In this document: positions 10,639 to 20,980 of the stretch, one piece after another
Numbering within the stretch: the stretch's first letter is position 1
Layout: each line of letters begins with the position of its first letter
NCBI GenBank assembly: GCA_009602735.1
Contig: WELA01011369.1
Coordinates: 435,958 to 460,816 of the forward strand
Source of the DNA: Mesotaenium endlicherianum
Lineage: Eukaryota; Streptophyta; Zygnematophyceae; Zygnematales; Mesotaeniaceae
Direction: 5' to 3'
DNA: 24,859 bases
Notes under the pieces: generated by a model
Told to the model about the DNA's origin: nothing
The model's input: only the letters and a program-made list of their open reading frames with translations
The model's database searches: none
Translations under genes and position numbers: made by a program

Positions 10639-13600
10639 CTACAGTAACTGCCGTTGCTCCTCCTGCTGCTGCTGCCGCTGATCCTGCTGCTCCCCTTGAT
10701 GCTGCTGCTGCAGCTGCTGCTGCGAGTGTTGCTGCTGCTGCGAGTGTTGCTGCTGCTGCTGCTGAGCAAACTCCCGGCCCACAGCCGAAGGAGACGTTCC
10801 CACGCTCGAGCCTGCTCGAGGATAAGACAGCAGGATGGCCGCCTGGTCCAGCCTGGCGGGCGGCGACACTCGACGCACCCCCTGGGCCTCATCCTCATCG
10901 TGGCAGGGCGCGAGGTCCTCCCTAGGAGCAGGGGGCGGCGGCAGCAGGGGCAACTGCAACGGCAGCGGCGGCGGCGGCGGCGGCGCAAGGGATTCCCGCC
11001 GAGCGCGAGCTGCGGCGGCATCGGCAAACCCCGAGAAGTACTTCTGCAACTGAGGGTACTGCGACACGAGCGCAAAGGGCGGCGCCGTGATCGTATCGCC
11101 CGACACGCAGCCTGCTCCTTCCCCTTCTCCTGCCTGGCGATCGTGATGACCCGACCCGCTCGTCACAAAGGGCGCGCTCCTCCTCGCCCAGCCCTGGAGC
11201 TGCCGGATGCTCCCGCTTGACCCGGGCGTCCCCTCCCCGTCCCTGCCAGCTGCATTGCCGTTGTTGTCCCCGCTGCCAGAGCCGACGCGGAGGTGCCTGA
11301 GCGGATGCGGGATTGGCCACGCAGGAGCAGCTGACGCACCCCCACTGACCCGGTGCTTGCGCAGGCCAACAGCACCGCTCCCCCCCCAGCTACCTCCTGC
11401 TCCTGCTCCTGCTCCTGAACCCAAGCTAGGGTTCTTGGACCAGCCTGCATCACCCCCCCCAACGACGCCCGGTGCCCCCCGCCCGCCGATGAGCTCTGGC
11501 CACTGGAGCCACCAGTCACCTGGGGGCGACACAGCACGCGCGCCCGTGCCGCCCGTCGCGCCAACAGCAGCATCAGCAGCAGAGGCAGCAGCAGCAGCAT
11601 CGTGAGCACCAGCATCGTTGCCATTGACGACGGCGGAGGCGGGTCCTTGCCCGACGGAAGACCCGTGTGCCTCAAGGGCTCCGAGGAACGCCTTCGGCCA
11701 GTCCTGGAGGGAGCTCTCGGCCGAGGGCTCCCTGGAGGCCCGGGGGGGTGGGAGATAGTCACCTTCGGAGGCCCAGTGGTGGAGGCTTACGGGGGGGGTA
11801 TCGCCAAAGCAGCTGCCACCCGACACTCTCACGGGAGGGCCCACGGAGGTGGCCCCGCCGTTCCAGCGGCAGGTGGCACCCCCTCGCCGCAAGCACTCAC
11901 TCTGGTGGCTGCTCAGAGCCTTTGAATTGCCAAAGCAGGCCCGGCAGTCAGAGCACTCATGCTGATGCTCCCCACCCCCAGCTTTGCTCATGGCGCGACA
12001 ACTGTCGCCATCCCTATTGACTGCGACCCGGTGGCTCGCATCCCTGCCTGCACCTGTGCCTGCGCAGCCCGTGCCCCCTCCTCCTTGGCTGCCAAGTGTC
12101 GCCTCCTCGGAGCTCGGCAACATCGTGCTCTGGGTTGCACCCCCGCCGTCCAGCCGCAAGGTGCCGGTGCCAGCAGGCGCCGCCTGCATCGCATTGACGG
12201 CGCAATTCACACCCTCCAGCTTCTCCTTCATCTCATTACTCCCCTCCCGCTCGATCCCGCCCCCCTGTGCTGTCTCTGCTGTCTTCCTCTTTGCACCGGA
12301 CCCCTCGTTGTCGCCTGTGCCTGCGCCTGTGTCTGCGCCTGTGCCCGTGCCCGTGCCTGTCGAAGTGGCGAGAGATGACAGCTGATTGGAGCCCACACAG
12401 GAGCCCCCGACAGATGGCGGCACGCTGTTCCCCGCGAGCGCTTGCCTGCATGCACACCGCCGGGCGCGCCGGTTAGAGCACTTGCCAGCTTCGTTCCAGC
12501 CCGACTGTGGGGGCCACACTCGAGAAGATGTTTAGCATTTGCCATGCAGAGCACATCAGAGGGAGACAGCTCATCATGCCAGCCATCATGCCATCGCATC
12601 GGGCTCGCAAAGTGCTGGCAGTAAAGCAAGCTCGTCACATCGCCCCCACCCCAGCTTCCCTCGCAGTAGCGACCAGGCTACCAGGCTACCAGGCTTGCGC
12701 TCTGTCGAGATTCAGTGCATGCTCCCGCATATGAGCTTGTTCAAATAGGAGCTGGCAACCACGACACCCCAGTGAACCGAATTCAGCCCTAGGAGGGCTG
12801 GAGGAGCAAGCACCAGTATGAGAGACACGCCCACAATGCCATCCGACATTCTCAGAGCTCTGCACTGGCAGCGATGCCAACACCAATGCCTGAGGAGCTT
12901 CATCCGCCCTTTGCAAGTGGACGCCAGAGGTAACCGGCCACCCTCTCCAACCCCCGCCATGTTGAGGACCCATAAAAAAGCTGCTTCACAAGGGCGTTCA
13001 ACCTTACATGGGACACATTTCCTGCCTGAGCCTAAAGCTGCTTGCCATGCAAGAGGGGCAGATCATCTGTCAAGGGTTGACCCAAAAAGCTGATGTTGAC
13101 ATCATGCAGATGCATAAGCTAAGCAAACAGGACGAGATGCTCCCATCACGGTAACATTCTCGCAACCAGACCTCTCCCAGGCCTCTCCCAGGCCTCCCCC
13201 AGACTTCTGCACAAGCCAAGTCCACACACAATCTCAAGAGGGCCGGGCACAGCGCGTGAGTGGCAAATATAAGCCGGGCACTAACCTGCTCAGAACCTTC
13301 GTGGCCGCTCCAGCATCTGCTTTCCCACTTCCCTCTGCACCTTCACGCATGCCACGCTCCTTCCCATCCACCTCAGGAGTCACCCTTGCTTCTGCAGCCT
13401 CAGATTTCAGGCAATCCTCAGGCTGCGACTGCCCTGCATTCTGCCCGATACTCTTCATGCCATCTTTTCCTGCCAGACCTGAATCAGGCCTCAACACTGG
13501 CGAGCCTGAGCCAGACCCCTTTCCAAGAGGAGCAAAGCTTGAGAGGACCTGCGGACCCTGTTCAGAAGCCTCCTCGAACTTCCTCCTCTTTGGATGTGTT

Positions 13601-13980
13601 TCATCCTCTGGACCCGGCTGCCTTTCTATGTGGTCTTCCCTAAAAGGCAGTGGCATAGTACGGGTTGAAAGATGCTGGCTGGGGCAATTTTCCGAACCTT
13701 TGATGCTTGGACTCGGACTCTCAAGCAATCGCGATGGGCCTGGCTGGTGTAGGGAAGAAGGCCTCAAAAGTGCGAACGGAGACTCGTGCTTGAATGGCAA
13801 TCCCTCTTCCTTCTTTTCCTTTCGGTCGGCAATGTTCTGTAGCAACACCTGAATTGTGGATTTGCCTGCCACAGGCGGCTTACGAGCCTTGAAAACCTTA
13901 TGCGCGTCAACTAAGCAGGGCAATGAGTGAGTCCTTTCTCCTTCCGTGCCTACTTCATTCAACCTCCTCAATTTCGTCAT
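10639..13980 (-). CDS. Gln-rich protein with a single C2HC zinc finger (two-exon model)
   Basis: Reverse-strand model: exon 1 13980-13286, starting ATG and opening MTKLRRLNEVGTEG; donor gttagt; intron 13285-12446; exon 2 12445-10639, ending in TAG. The phases match (two bases plus one make an Arg codon), giving 833 residues. The one recognisable domain, near residues 396-416 (about 11893-11955), is CSDCRACFGNSKALSSHQSEC. It has C-x2-C-x12-H-x3-C spacing, and its KALSSH resembles the QALGGH helix of plant zinc-finger transcription factors. A basic segment near residues 30-55 and a PKRRKFEE stretch in exon 1 could be nuclear signals. A Thr-Gly/Ala-Gly repeat, Ala, Gly and Pro tracts and a C-terminal poly-Gln region make up most of the rest. 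A nuclear regulatory protein is an inference from finger and composition. The family is not recognised, and exon 2 could hold unseen introns. Confidence 0.5.
10655..10770 (-). repeat. Interrupted CAG repeat encoding C-terminal poly-Gln
   Basis: Reading the reverse strand, CAG/CAA/CAC units encode runs of Gln with scattered His, Ser and Glu. The tract is interrupted, which normally limits length instability. Confidence 0.8.
12672..12695. repeat. Three perfect 8-bp units (ACCAGGCT)
   Basis: ACCAGGCT occurs three times head to tail within the proposed intron of the reverse-strand zinc-finger gene. Confidence 0.85.
13169..13204. repeat. Short tandem repeat of CCTCTCCCAGG type
   Basis: Roughly 11-bp units (cctctcccagg and variants) repeat three times in the proposed intron of the reverse-strand gene. 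On the coding strand this is purine-rich and about 80 bases from the donor. Confidence 0.75.
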
Positions 13981-15333
13981 TCACCTTTACTTCCTATCAT
14001 GTATAGCTATGAACCACTACTTGAAACCAAATGCATCAAGGTTACTCCATGATAATAGGGGTAAAACGCGTTAGCCGCGGCACTAACCCTCACCAAAGTG
14101 CCTCAAAATTACTTCGCATCATTGTTTTCACTTCTCAATACTCTCAAAGTATGCTGGACACAACCTCCCTTTCCTGCTGAAGACGATGAAAGCCACCAAA
14201 TTCAAAGGAACGCCTCGACAACAATCGTTTGCTCGTTGTAAAAATTTGAGGCCTGTAACAGGAACCATGGCGGTCAGGACTGCGTTTGTCCCGTCCAGGT
14301 ACCCAGAAAGCTCGAGTACTTCCGAATGATGCCGAACGCTGCTGAACTCCCCGGTCTGTAATCATGCTGGTACAGGCTGTCGAGAGATACGCATGAGTTG
14401 GCATTCCTCATTTTGGCTCTTTTTATGTTTTCCTATTTCCTCCACAGATTCTCCGGCGAACAGTTTGTGGCAGTCTACATTGGGCAAGCTTGGCCTAAGC
14501 TCGGCTCTTCCAGTTGTACAATAAACGTAAAGACCTTCGTGGAACTTCACGATGCATCCATACGTACGGAAGAAGTGGCTCTCAATTCATGAAATCAAAG
14601 TGAAGATGACCAGAGATATCTAGAGACAAGGATTATGCTACACAGAATCTACTATTTCACGCAATACCGCCTTCCGCCACCTTCCCGCAGCCATCCGTGA
14701 GCTTCGCGCCTCCAATGACGAGTTCGAAAGATAAAAGGTACGAAATGCGGAACATGGAAAGAGATTGCATGTAGTGACCAAATATCAGCCGACACTGCTT
14801 CAAATAGCAGGTCTAGATTTCGTATCTCAAGGCCAAAGCTTCTTCACGATGCCACGTCTATATTAATAAAGTACGTAGGTGCTTCCTCATAATATCTTCT
14901 TGACACGTATCAATAAATGACCCGGAGAATATGGAGCTTGAAGTGGCACCAGATTACTTCAAAAATTCCACAATTTTAGTAGAAACGGGAGATTATAGTA
15001 AGTTGCACTGAAAGGTTCAAGCACTCGTGCGGGCCCTACGGGCGCTGGACCTCAGCTGGACTTCAAAATGTGAATTAATTTGAAAATTAAATTCAAGGTT
15101 GAAAATGCCTGAGATTTCGAGATGAGGGAGGTGGGCATATAATGCCCGCCTTCATATAACTTATCCTCTTTTCTACTTTTAACATCTCTCAAGAAAAGAG
15201 AGCGTAGCTCTTTTTCTCCTCACTGTATAAGCATGCACTCTGCTCGCAATATGCATGCAGGTGCAAATTTCCTAGCACAGAGTGCTTGTAGAGTAGTAAG
15301 TCCATTATCGTCAAATTATTATTCTAAGTGCTT
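13981..15333. other. Intergenic DNA upstream of the zinc-finger gene; no gene supported
   Basis: AT-richer than the genes on its left. The part next to 13980 should contain the promoter and 5' UTR of the reverse-strand gene, but I see no convincing core element. Around 15140-15165 there is a near-palindrome, gtgggcatataatgcccgcc, followed by tataac. An inverted repeat GCACTCTG (15235-15242) / CAGAGTGC (15278-15285) lies closer to the next reading frame. Other short frames have no recognisable content. Confidence 0.5.
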
Positions 15334-15681
15334 ATGTCGCTCACTATCCAAGACTCTGCAAAAGAGTTCTTCAATAACCGTACTCAGTCAGACCCAATGA
15401 ATGTTCAGGAACAGCAAGAGGAGGCGAGGAGACTGGCCTCACAGGCATCCAAGGACAAGGGACCAGCCGGTCATGAGGTGCCATCAAGTGGCGGCTCAGT
15501 CATATTTGATGAAGCTTTAAAGTCCTTGGCTGCTAGTATTCGTCAAGAAGTGGTCAGAGATTTGACTAAGAGGCGTCGTATGAATGGAGCTGGCACTTCT
15601 AAGCAAGCTCAGACTGTTGCTGCATCGTCTCAGCAGCCTCTGCGTGTGTCTCAGCTTGAACAATCTCAGGCATGCATGTAG
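15334..15681 (+). CDS. Hypothetical 115-residue protein or transposon ORF fragment
   Basis: Starts ATG (MSLTIQDSAKEFF) and ends TAG. The product is hydrophilic, with a Gln/Glu/Arg-rich helical stretch (VQEQQEEARRLASQASKDKG), a further helical segment ending RDLTKRRRM and a Ser/Gln-rich tail. I recognise no domain. A TATA-like catataat element lies about 180 bases upstream. It stands next to a tyrosine-recombinase relic and LTR fragments, so it may be the N-terminal piece of a transposon gene, but nothing in the sequence proves that. Codon use is less GC-rich than in the two host genes. Confidence 0.3.
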   Translation: MSLTIQDSAKEFFNNRTQSDPMNVQEQQEEARRLASQASKDKGPAGHEVPSSGGSVIFDEALKSLAASIRQEVVRDLTKRRRMNGAGTSKQAQTVAASSQQPLRVSQLEQSQACM

Positions 15682-15684
15682 TGA

Positions 15685-15924
15685 AACAGATAGATAAAGT
15701 ACTTAGTAAAACACAATACTTCATCTATTCAAGACAAGGAGCTTTGGACACAAGTGGTAGCTTCTTGAAAGAGAGATGGCTTCTTGAAAGTTAATATATT
15801 TCTGGAATTTGACAAGTACAAGAGTGATTCTGGAATGCGTTTCTGTGTTCTAGCTCTTGTTTATATACTTGCTACATAAATAATTTCTAGGAAGGTGCAT
15901 GTTGATGTGTTGGCACCCAACACA
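15685..15924 (-). mobile_element. Possible diverged LTR, reverse strand
   Basis: On the reverse strand the stretch opens TGTTGGGTGCCAACACATC, a common LTR start, and carries a TATA-box-like tatataaac (about 15867-15877 on the + strand). It also contains a duplicated cttcttgaaag motif. No second copy, primer site or clear 3' terminus is visible in the window, so this is tentative. The start doubles as a hairpin (9-bp arms 15904-15912 and 15918-15926). Confidence 0.25.
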
Positions 15925-15984
15925 TCCCAAAACTTGCCACCTTTTTTTAGAATAATGTACACATGTCCTTTCGACCTAAAAATG

Positions 15985-16119
15985 GCACATTTGACTTTTG
16001 CGCTAGTACGTCTGTCTTTTGCTGTTTAATCAATTAACAGAAAATACCATAAAGATTACTCGTTGTTATAAAGATTTTTATTAATTGTTAATCGCCTATT
16101 GGTAAGTCGATTCATTTTA
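15985..16119 (+). mobile_element. 3' end fragment of a Ty3-type LTR
   Basis: Closely matches the last ~130 bases of the LTRs ending at 22118 and 23034: shared accataaagattact, a tataaagat element, taattgttaatcgcct and the terminal gtaagtcgattcatt. It ends in TA where the others end in CA. No primer-binding site follows; tyrosine-recombinase sequence begins at the next base. This is therefore the right end of an element (or a truncated solo LTR) inserted into the recombinase relic. Similarity fades upstream of about 15985. Confidence 0.75.
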
Positions 16120-16487
16120 CTCCTCCATCTGGGTATGCTTGATCTTGAGCTGGACTAAGTCAGAAAATCTAAGGAAGCCATAGTACATCAGTACTGATGT
16201 AACAGCCTTCATCAGGTCAGCTAGAGGGGCCTCTTTTCTAGCATACCATGTCAAAATCTGTGTGAGTTTTGAAGGGGCTATAGGCATCTTTGTGTTCTAT
16301 GGTTTTGCTAGATTTCTCTTGGCTGTCTGTCTAATTATTTGCATCTCTCTGCCTATTAATGGGTTGGGTTGCTTCACCAGTCTATGGACAATTCCTATGG
16401 CAGCTGAGGTGAGGTTAAAGACTGACCAAGACACCCTTGAACACAATATATGGATCATGTACATATTGGCTACTTTCTTTGAGGCTT
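16120..16487 (-). pseudogene. Broken tyrosine recombinase (phage-integrase type), N-terminal part
   Basis: The reverse strand from 16487 reads about 120 codons in one frame with one TAG at 16297-16299. An N-terminal SAM-like core-binding stretch contains VSWSVFNLTSAAIGIVHRL. It is followed by KMPIAPSKLTQILTWYA and then LMYYGFLRFSDLVQLKIKH, the typical box I region of tyrosine recombinases. The Arg codon at 16168-16170 would be the first catalytic Arg. The frame is cut at 16119 by an LTR end, so the His-x-x-Arg and Tyr motifs are missing; its upstream end abuts a gag relic at 16488. Proteins of this kind occur in Cryptons, DIRS-like elements and phage-like integrase families of algae; which one applies cannot be decided. 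Motif recognition is by eye. Confidence 0.5.
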
Positions 16488-16488
16488 T

Positions 16489-16820
16489 CCAAAGCCTCCT
16501 CGAGAGTACCCACCTCTCCCTCTAGACTGTATAGCATGGTACACGTACCCCGAGTACTCTTGCCCATCCACCTGATCATCCTCAGCCTGGTCTCCCTCAA
16601 TTGTATTGTAAGAACCATGTGGATTTTTGACAACCTTAGCCACCAAAGCACCATTCTGGCGTTTATGATTGAGCTGCTGCTGATCCTAAGCATCAATGTC
16701 TCGGATCAAGTCAACCAATTTCTCATACTTCTTCTCAACAAAATGACTCGAGACCTCTGACTTCAAGCCAAATCGGAAGTATGCAATCCTATACAGCTCT
16801 GGCAACGCAGGCTGCTTGAT
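16489..16820 (-). pseudogene. Ty3-like gag relic, C-terminal half (oldest element)
   Basis: The reverse strand matches the intact gag at 23069-24547 over its middle and rear part: LPELYRIAYFRFGLKSEVS, the KKYEKL block, the HKRQ block and the Arg/Gly-rich GRGGYSRGGF region. A TAG replaces a Trp codon near 16686, so it cannot encode a full Gag. It ends at 16488 before the zinc knuckle. Its upstream continuation lies at 21114-21405, on the other side of the inserted element 16821-21113. Confidence 0.85.
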
Positions 16821-18042
16821 TGTAATAAATCAGTTCATTATTTATTTAATTGATTGAATATACACATATATCATTTAATAAGTAGTATGTCAATATACTC
16901 ACAGGTGCGAGTTCATCAAAATGAATATGTATCGATATAATACGAGTTTACTTACTTAATCGAAAAGATTAACAGGATGACTTATTTACTTTAGTACTGA
17001 TTGCTGAGGATATCGAAGTATAGTTTGTTGAGATTATATGTATATATAGGACATAATACCAGTAGGTTGATGTAAAGTAAGCTGGCATAGAAATAGTCAA
17101 TATACTTGGACTCAGTACGCTGAGGATAGATATATTCATTTAGATAATTATTGATAGATTGGCACATATGATCGTAGTACACGAAAAGTTGTGAGGTTGA
17201 TTGAGATTCGATGAACCGATGTCCTACCAGTGTGGTTAACTCCCGGGTAGGCGGAGCTGTCGTCAGTCAACTGAACAGTTAGGATTTCAGTCAACTGACC
17301 AATTGATATGGTCGTTATACCTAGATCCGTGGGTCCCAACTTAACGGGTTTCCCACAAAACGGAGCACATTCCGTGGTCAACCAGGTGGTCACTAGGTAC
17401 ATAGCAGGCTGGGATCTCGTGGTCCCTCATTTTGGACAGTAGGCTTTAGAGTCGGATTTCTACTTGGAAGTCATGTGTACACTTTTGGGTTCGTTATTAT
17501 GACCAACTTTCACGGAAATTGACATGGCTTTCTCGTCTGTGCTCTAAATGGAACAAACTAGAACGTTTCGGAAAGGTCTCGTCAAGATGCGTCCGTTGTC
17601 GTTAAGTTTGCTCAATTTAGAGTAGTATGGACAGAGTTGTGTCCTCTGACATTGCGGGGTCACGTAGCGGGCAGATCCATGGTTTGGCACTTAAGTCAGT
17701 GGGATGTGTTTTAGCTACATTATGGTCATCTGAATGAGAGCGCCTTTGCTGTTCAGTCCTCTTATGTTGTGTATGTGCTTATACATGCTTGTATGCCTGG
17801 TAGGCAAGAGGCCATGAGTTTCTAAAGGAGAAGCTCTAGTCCTCAAGTTCGCCTCTTTCTTGTGCCTTGAGTTAGAGTGCAACTATGGCACACTACGGTA
17901 AGTGAGTCAAAGGGTATAGATGAATAAATGGAATTTATTATGAGGGCAAAGATTGCTCCCTGATTTTACACGCTTCCACCTATCTCTGATCGTATATATT
18001 TAAATGAAATATATTTATCTTGAATAAGCAAGATTCATTTCA
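16821..18042 (+). repeat. Left LTR of the nested non-autonomous element
   Basis: Begins TGTAATAAATCAG and ends GATTCATTTCA, the same termini as the LTRs at 21406 and 22315, but is longer (1,222 bp against 713-720) and mostly diverged. The best-conserved inner segment is the cctacc…ggtagg box at 17221-17254. It is followed by one base and the primer-binding site. Confidence 0.7.
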
Positions 18043-18043
18043 G

Positions 18044-18055
18044 TGGCATCGGAGC
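18044..18055 (+). other. Primer-binding site, initiator tRNA-Met type
   Basis: TGGCATCGGAGC lies one base after the LTR end. It differs at two positions from the common plant tRNA-iMet primer site TGGTATCAGAGC and at one from those of the two elements to the right. Confidence 0.7.
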
Positions 18056-20773
18056 TAAGTCCTTTCTTGAATGTGCGTGCTTGTCTTCTTTGTCTCATGA
18101 GGTAATTGTGTGAGGCTTACTTGTGTGGTATGATGAGTCTAGGTGGAGCTTGGGAAGTGTATGAGGGTAGAGCATTGAACATCGTGTCCAGGATCCTTCC
18201 ACTTGCTCACCTATTGTGTCGCTTGGCTCAATGTACTATGCGGCATACTAGCTTGACTTCCCTAGCCTTTTGTGTACAGATCCACGCAATGAGAAGCCTA
18301 ACGTGGAGGCTTGATGGAAGAGGTGTCTGCAAGCATCTAGGGCTGCCTCAAGGGAGTTGCATCATAGCAAGCTGGATATGACTCATTTACCTCACTTGAT
18401 CATAGTTGTTGTGTGTTGTTATATGCAATCCACGGCTAGTATAGAGAAGGGTGTGCACTTCAGCTGTGCTGGGGGACTTATTAGTCTGTTGTGTTGTCCC
18501 TTAGGGCTTAAGCTTGTTCCTTTGCAAGAGACGTTCCTCTCTCATTATGTGTGTGGTAGTGAGAATGAGGGAGCTTGGGTATGGCTGCATGTGTTGAGCA
18601 ATTGAGACAGTGCGTGCACACATAATTCACTAACCTAAGTTTCCAAGTATGGGTTACGACAGGTTTTCCTCGCCACGGTCCAAGTGCACTATGTCGTCCA
18701 CAAGCTTCAGCATGCTGCAACTTCTGTGAGAAGAGGCTTCGGCCGCAACAATGGCATCTTACCGATACCCTCTATTTCCAACCTTGGCTGTGACATTGTG
18801 TGCTTCTCTCGTTGGCCAGATTGACGTGCTTGGAAGGATTCGGGTATTTGCCTTGTGCTTGAATGCTATGTGTGAGACGGTCCTTTTGGCATACTTGATG
18901 GGATCGTAGGAGCTTGGGGTTCAAGCTTAAGATGAATCTAGTCAGTGTGCTGAGATTTATGAATGCGAATCTTATGTGATTGCTGACTTAGGTTGAGTCA
19001 ACCTGTTGGATTATTTGACCTAATGTGATCAAAGGAGTTAAGGGCTTGGGTTTCTGGACGCAAAGGCTTTCCTTTGACTCGCTTTTTGCATGGTTTATTA
19101 AGGGTTAAGTGTCCGAGAGCAGCCGCAAAAAACAAGTACTTTGAGTGCTTGAGTTGAATGAGCTCTGGGTGTTGCCATGCTTGGTACTTGGCATGTCTTA
19201 CTATGGCATTGTGGCTCGTCGGAGCCAACGAGCAATTCATATAGATCAGCATATTGAGACTTAAGACTGTACGATGTGTTGACTCATGTACGGGAAGTCA
19301 ACGTGGATACTAGAGGGGGTTTGAATACTTGCCTTAGGTCCAGTTGGTTATATGTTTTTGGATGCCACCTGTACACTTGGTCAAGCGGAAGGAGGTTCGT
19401 GTCTTCGTCATAGGGACAATCTGGGCATATTAGAAGAGTGCTAAGTTTCTGCTGGCCTCGCAGCAAACTGAGCTCGCTAGAGGCGCATGCTAGGTAGCAT
19501 GCAAGGTGCATTTGTATATGCGTCAGGTGCATGGAACTTGAATCCCGGGTGCTTGAGGTAGTGGATCGCCGTTAGCACACCGTAGAGAAGGTTTAAAATG
19601 GGTCCTGCTGTAATTAGATTCATTATGCACACCTATGTATAGACAGAAGAGATCATCAACATTATGGACGTTCTCGCAATGCATGGCCTCAATGATCTTG
19701 TTCAATCTGATGCACAAACATTCTTCTTGCTAGCTTGGAGTTACAGTGCAAAAGTCTTACCATTTATTTCTGCACGCTGTTGTTATTGGCTTGTAAGTGC
19801 TTGCTGCAATGACAATAGGTGCCATGTATGTGCTTCTAGAGAGGAGCTTAGTTTTGAGCTATACTTAGTTTGCCCATTGTCATTGGTTGATCGTGATCCC
19901 AATGTTTGCCTTGCCCTCTCGGGAATCATGTAATGGTGTCATCAAATCTCGACTAGACTAATGCAGCTAGGGTGTGGTGTTTACCTCGGGTAGCTTGAAG
20001 CTCATTGAAGCCAACTTACACACTTGTTTGTTATCTTTTTGACAGACTGAGACCAGCAAGCAAAGTGTGAAGCAATGGTGACATACAGGTCGAGAGAGGT
20101 TGACAAGTTCGCATGCGGGACGTTGCCACGTGACGCTTCCCCACCTGTCCTCTAAGCAACTTCAAGCAGTAAGGCCTGAAGGAGGGAGTATCCTACATCA
20201 GAACTATGACACAGTTGGTTGATCCTGTTCCCTTATCACTTGAATTGTTGACTCTCACTATTTGGTGATTGTCATTTTGGTGTATGTCTTGTTAGGAATG
20301 ACTAGTATGAGTCATTGTATGCATGCGTTGGTAGAGTCAGCTAAGTGAGCTACTCTTTGGTATGGGATGAACCTGCCAATGGGGCCGGTTGTCTTTATCT
20401 CATAGCAAGCTATCTACACTCTCGAATGGAGGGGTGTAATACGCTGGCTTGATTTTAGGTCATTCATGGATAGACCTTTATGGTGAGAGGGTCTGAATGG
20501 CAGTACACCCTTCACTATGCCACTCTGGGCATTGCTCTAGTCCTGAAAAATGGACTATTTTCTTGGGGGGGGGGGAGACTTACTTTCTTGCTTACTTAGG
20601 TGTTTGCACTTTGTGTCCTCTCTTGCTTTTCATTTTGTTGATTCTTCTCCACCCACTCGTGCTTCCGCAATCCTCTGTGAATGTCACTCTCTGTGTGTTC
20701 TTCTGATGAGGAGGTTTAGGCACTTCTTGGTGTGCCTATGTGGTTAGAGCTGTCGGGTCGACAGCTACTTAAG
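18056..20773 (+). other. Interior of the non-autonomous element; no coding sequence recognised
   Basis: About 2.7 kb with only short frames on both strands, none resembling gag, protease, reverse transcriptase, RNase H or integrase. Composition is even and TG-rich. I see no tRNA or structured RNA. The stretch near 20175-20205 (gaaggagggagtatcctacatca) looks like a second purine-rich tract followed by an LTR-like start, so another old insertion may be buried here. Confidence 0.5.
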
Positions 20774-20793
20774 TTGGGGAGAGGAAGATGGGA
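20774..20793 (+). other. Candidate polypurine tract
   Basis: Almost pure purine, ttggggagaggaagatggga, directly followed by TGTGTATTAGG. This is the arrangement expected at the left border of a 3' LTR. The sequence after it does not match the left LTR of this element, so the assignment is weak. Confidence 0.35.
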
Positions 20794-20840
20794 TGTGTAT
20801 TAGGAGTATTCAGTAAACTGTGCTTACCAGCATACTCAGC

Positions 20841-20980
20841 AGCAAGTGTATGTACTAACTGAGTCATATACTGCAACATCTTATGTATGTACTGCATTAA
20901 TACTAGGAGCACCAGTGACTGACTGGTGTAAACTGTGGGTTGCAGTACACTGTTGGAGCAAGTGTACGTACTAACTGAGT
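20841..20980 (+). repeat. 24-nt direct repeat pair near the right end of the nested element
   Basis: Two copies, 20841-20864 and 20957-20980, differ at one base (agcaagtgta, then t or c, then gtactaactgagt) and start 116 bases apart. They lie after the candidate polypurine tract. Function unknown. Confidence 0.8.

Noticed and set aside
11207..12385. Forward-strand frames opposite the zinc-finger gene
   Set aside because: They are Pro/Ala/Ser shadows of the reverse-strand exon. The zinc-finger motif and the Gln tract are on the reverse strand.
8281..13285. CRISPR array, tRNA or rRNA genes
   Set aside because: No spaced identical repeats and no cloverleaf or rRNA core sequence found by eye. 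The simple repeats are microsatellites or coding homopolymers.
14144..14592. Short frames on both strands near 14.1-14.6 kb
   Set aside because: No domain, no coding bias and no homology to the tyrosine recombinase or gag. Lengths are as expected by chance in AT-rich DNA.
20497..20747. Hydrophobic frame suggesting a small membrane protein
   Set aside because: It sits inside a non-autonomous retroelement, contains a poly-G run and shows no conserved context; random T-rich DNA gives such hydrophobic products.
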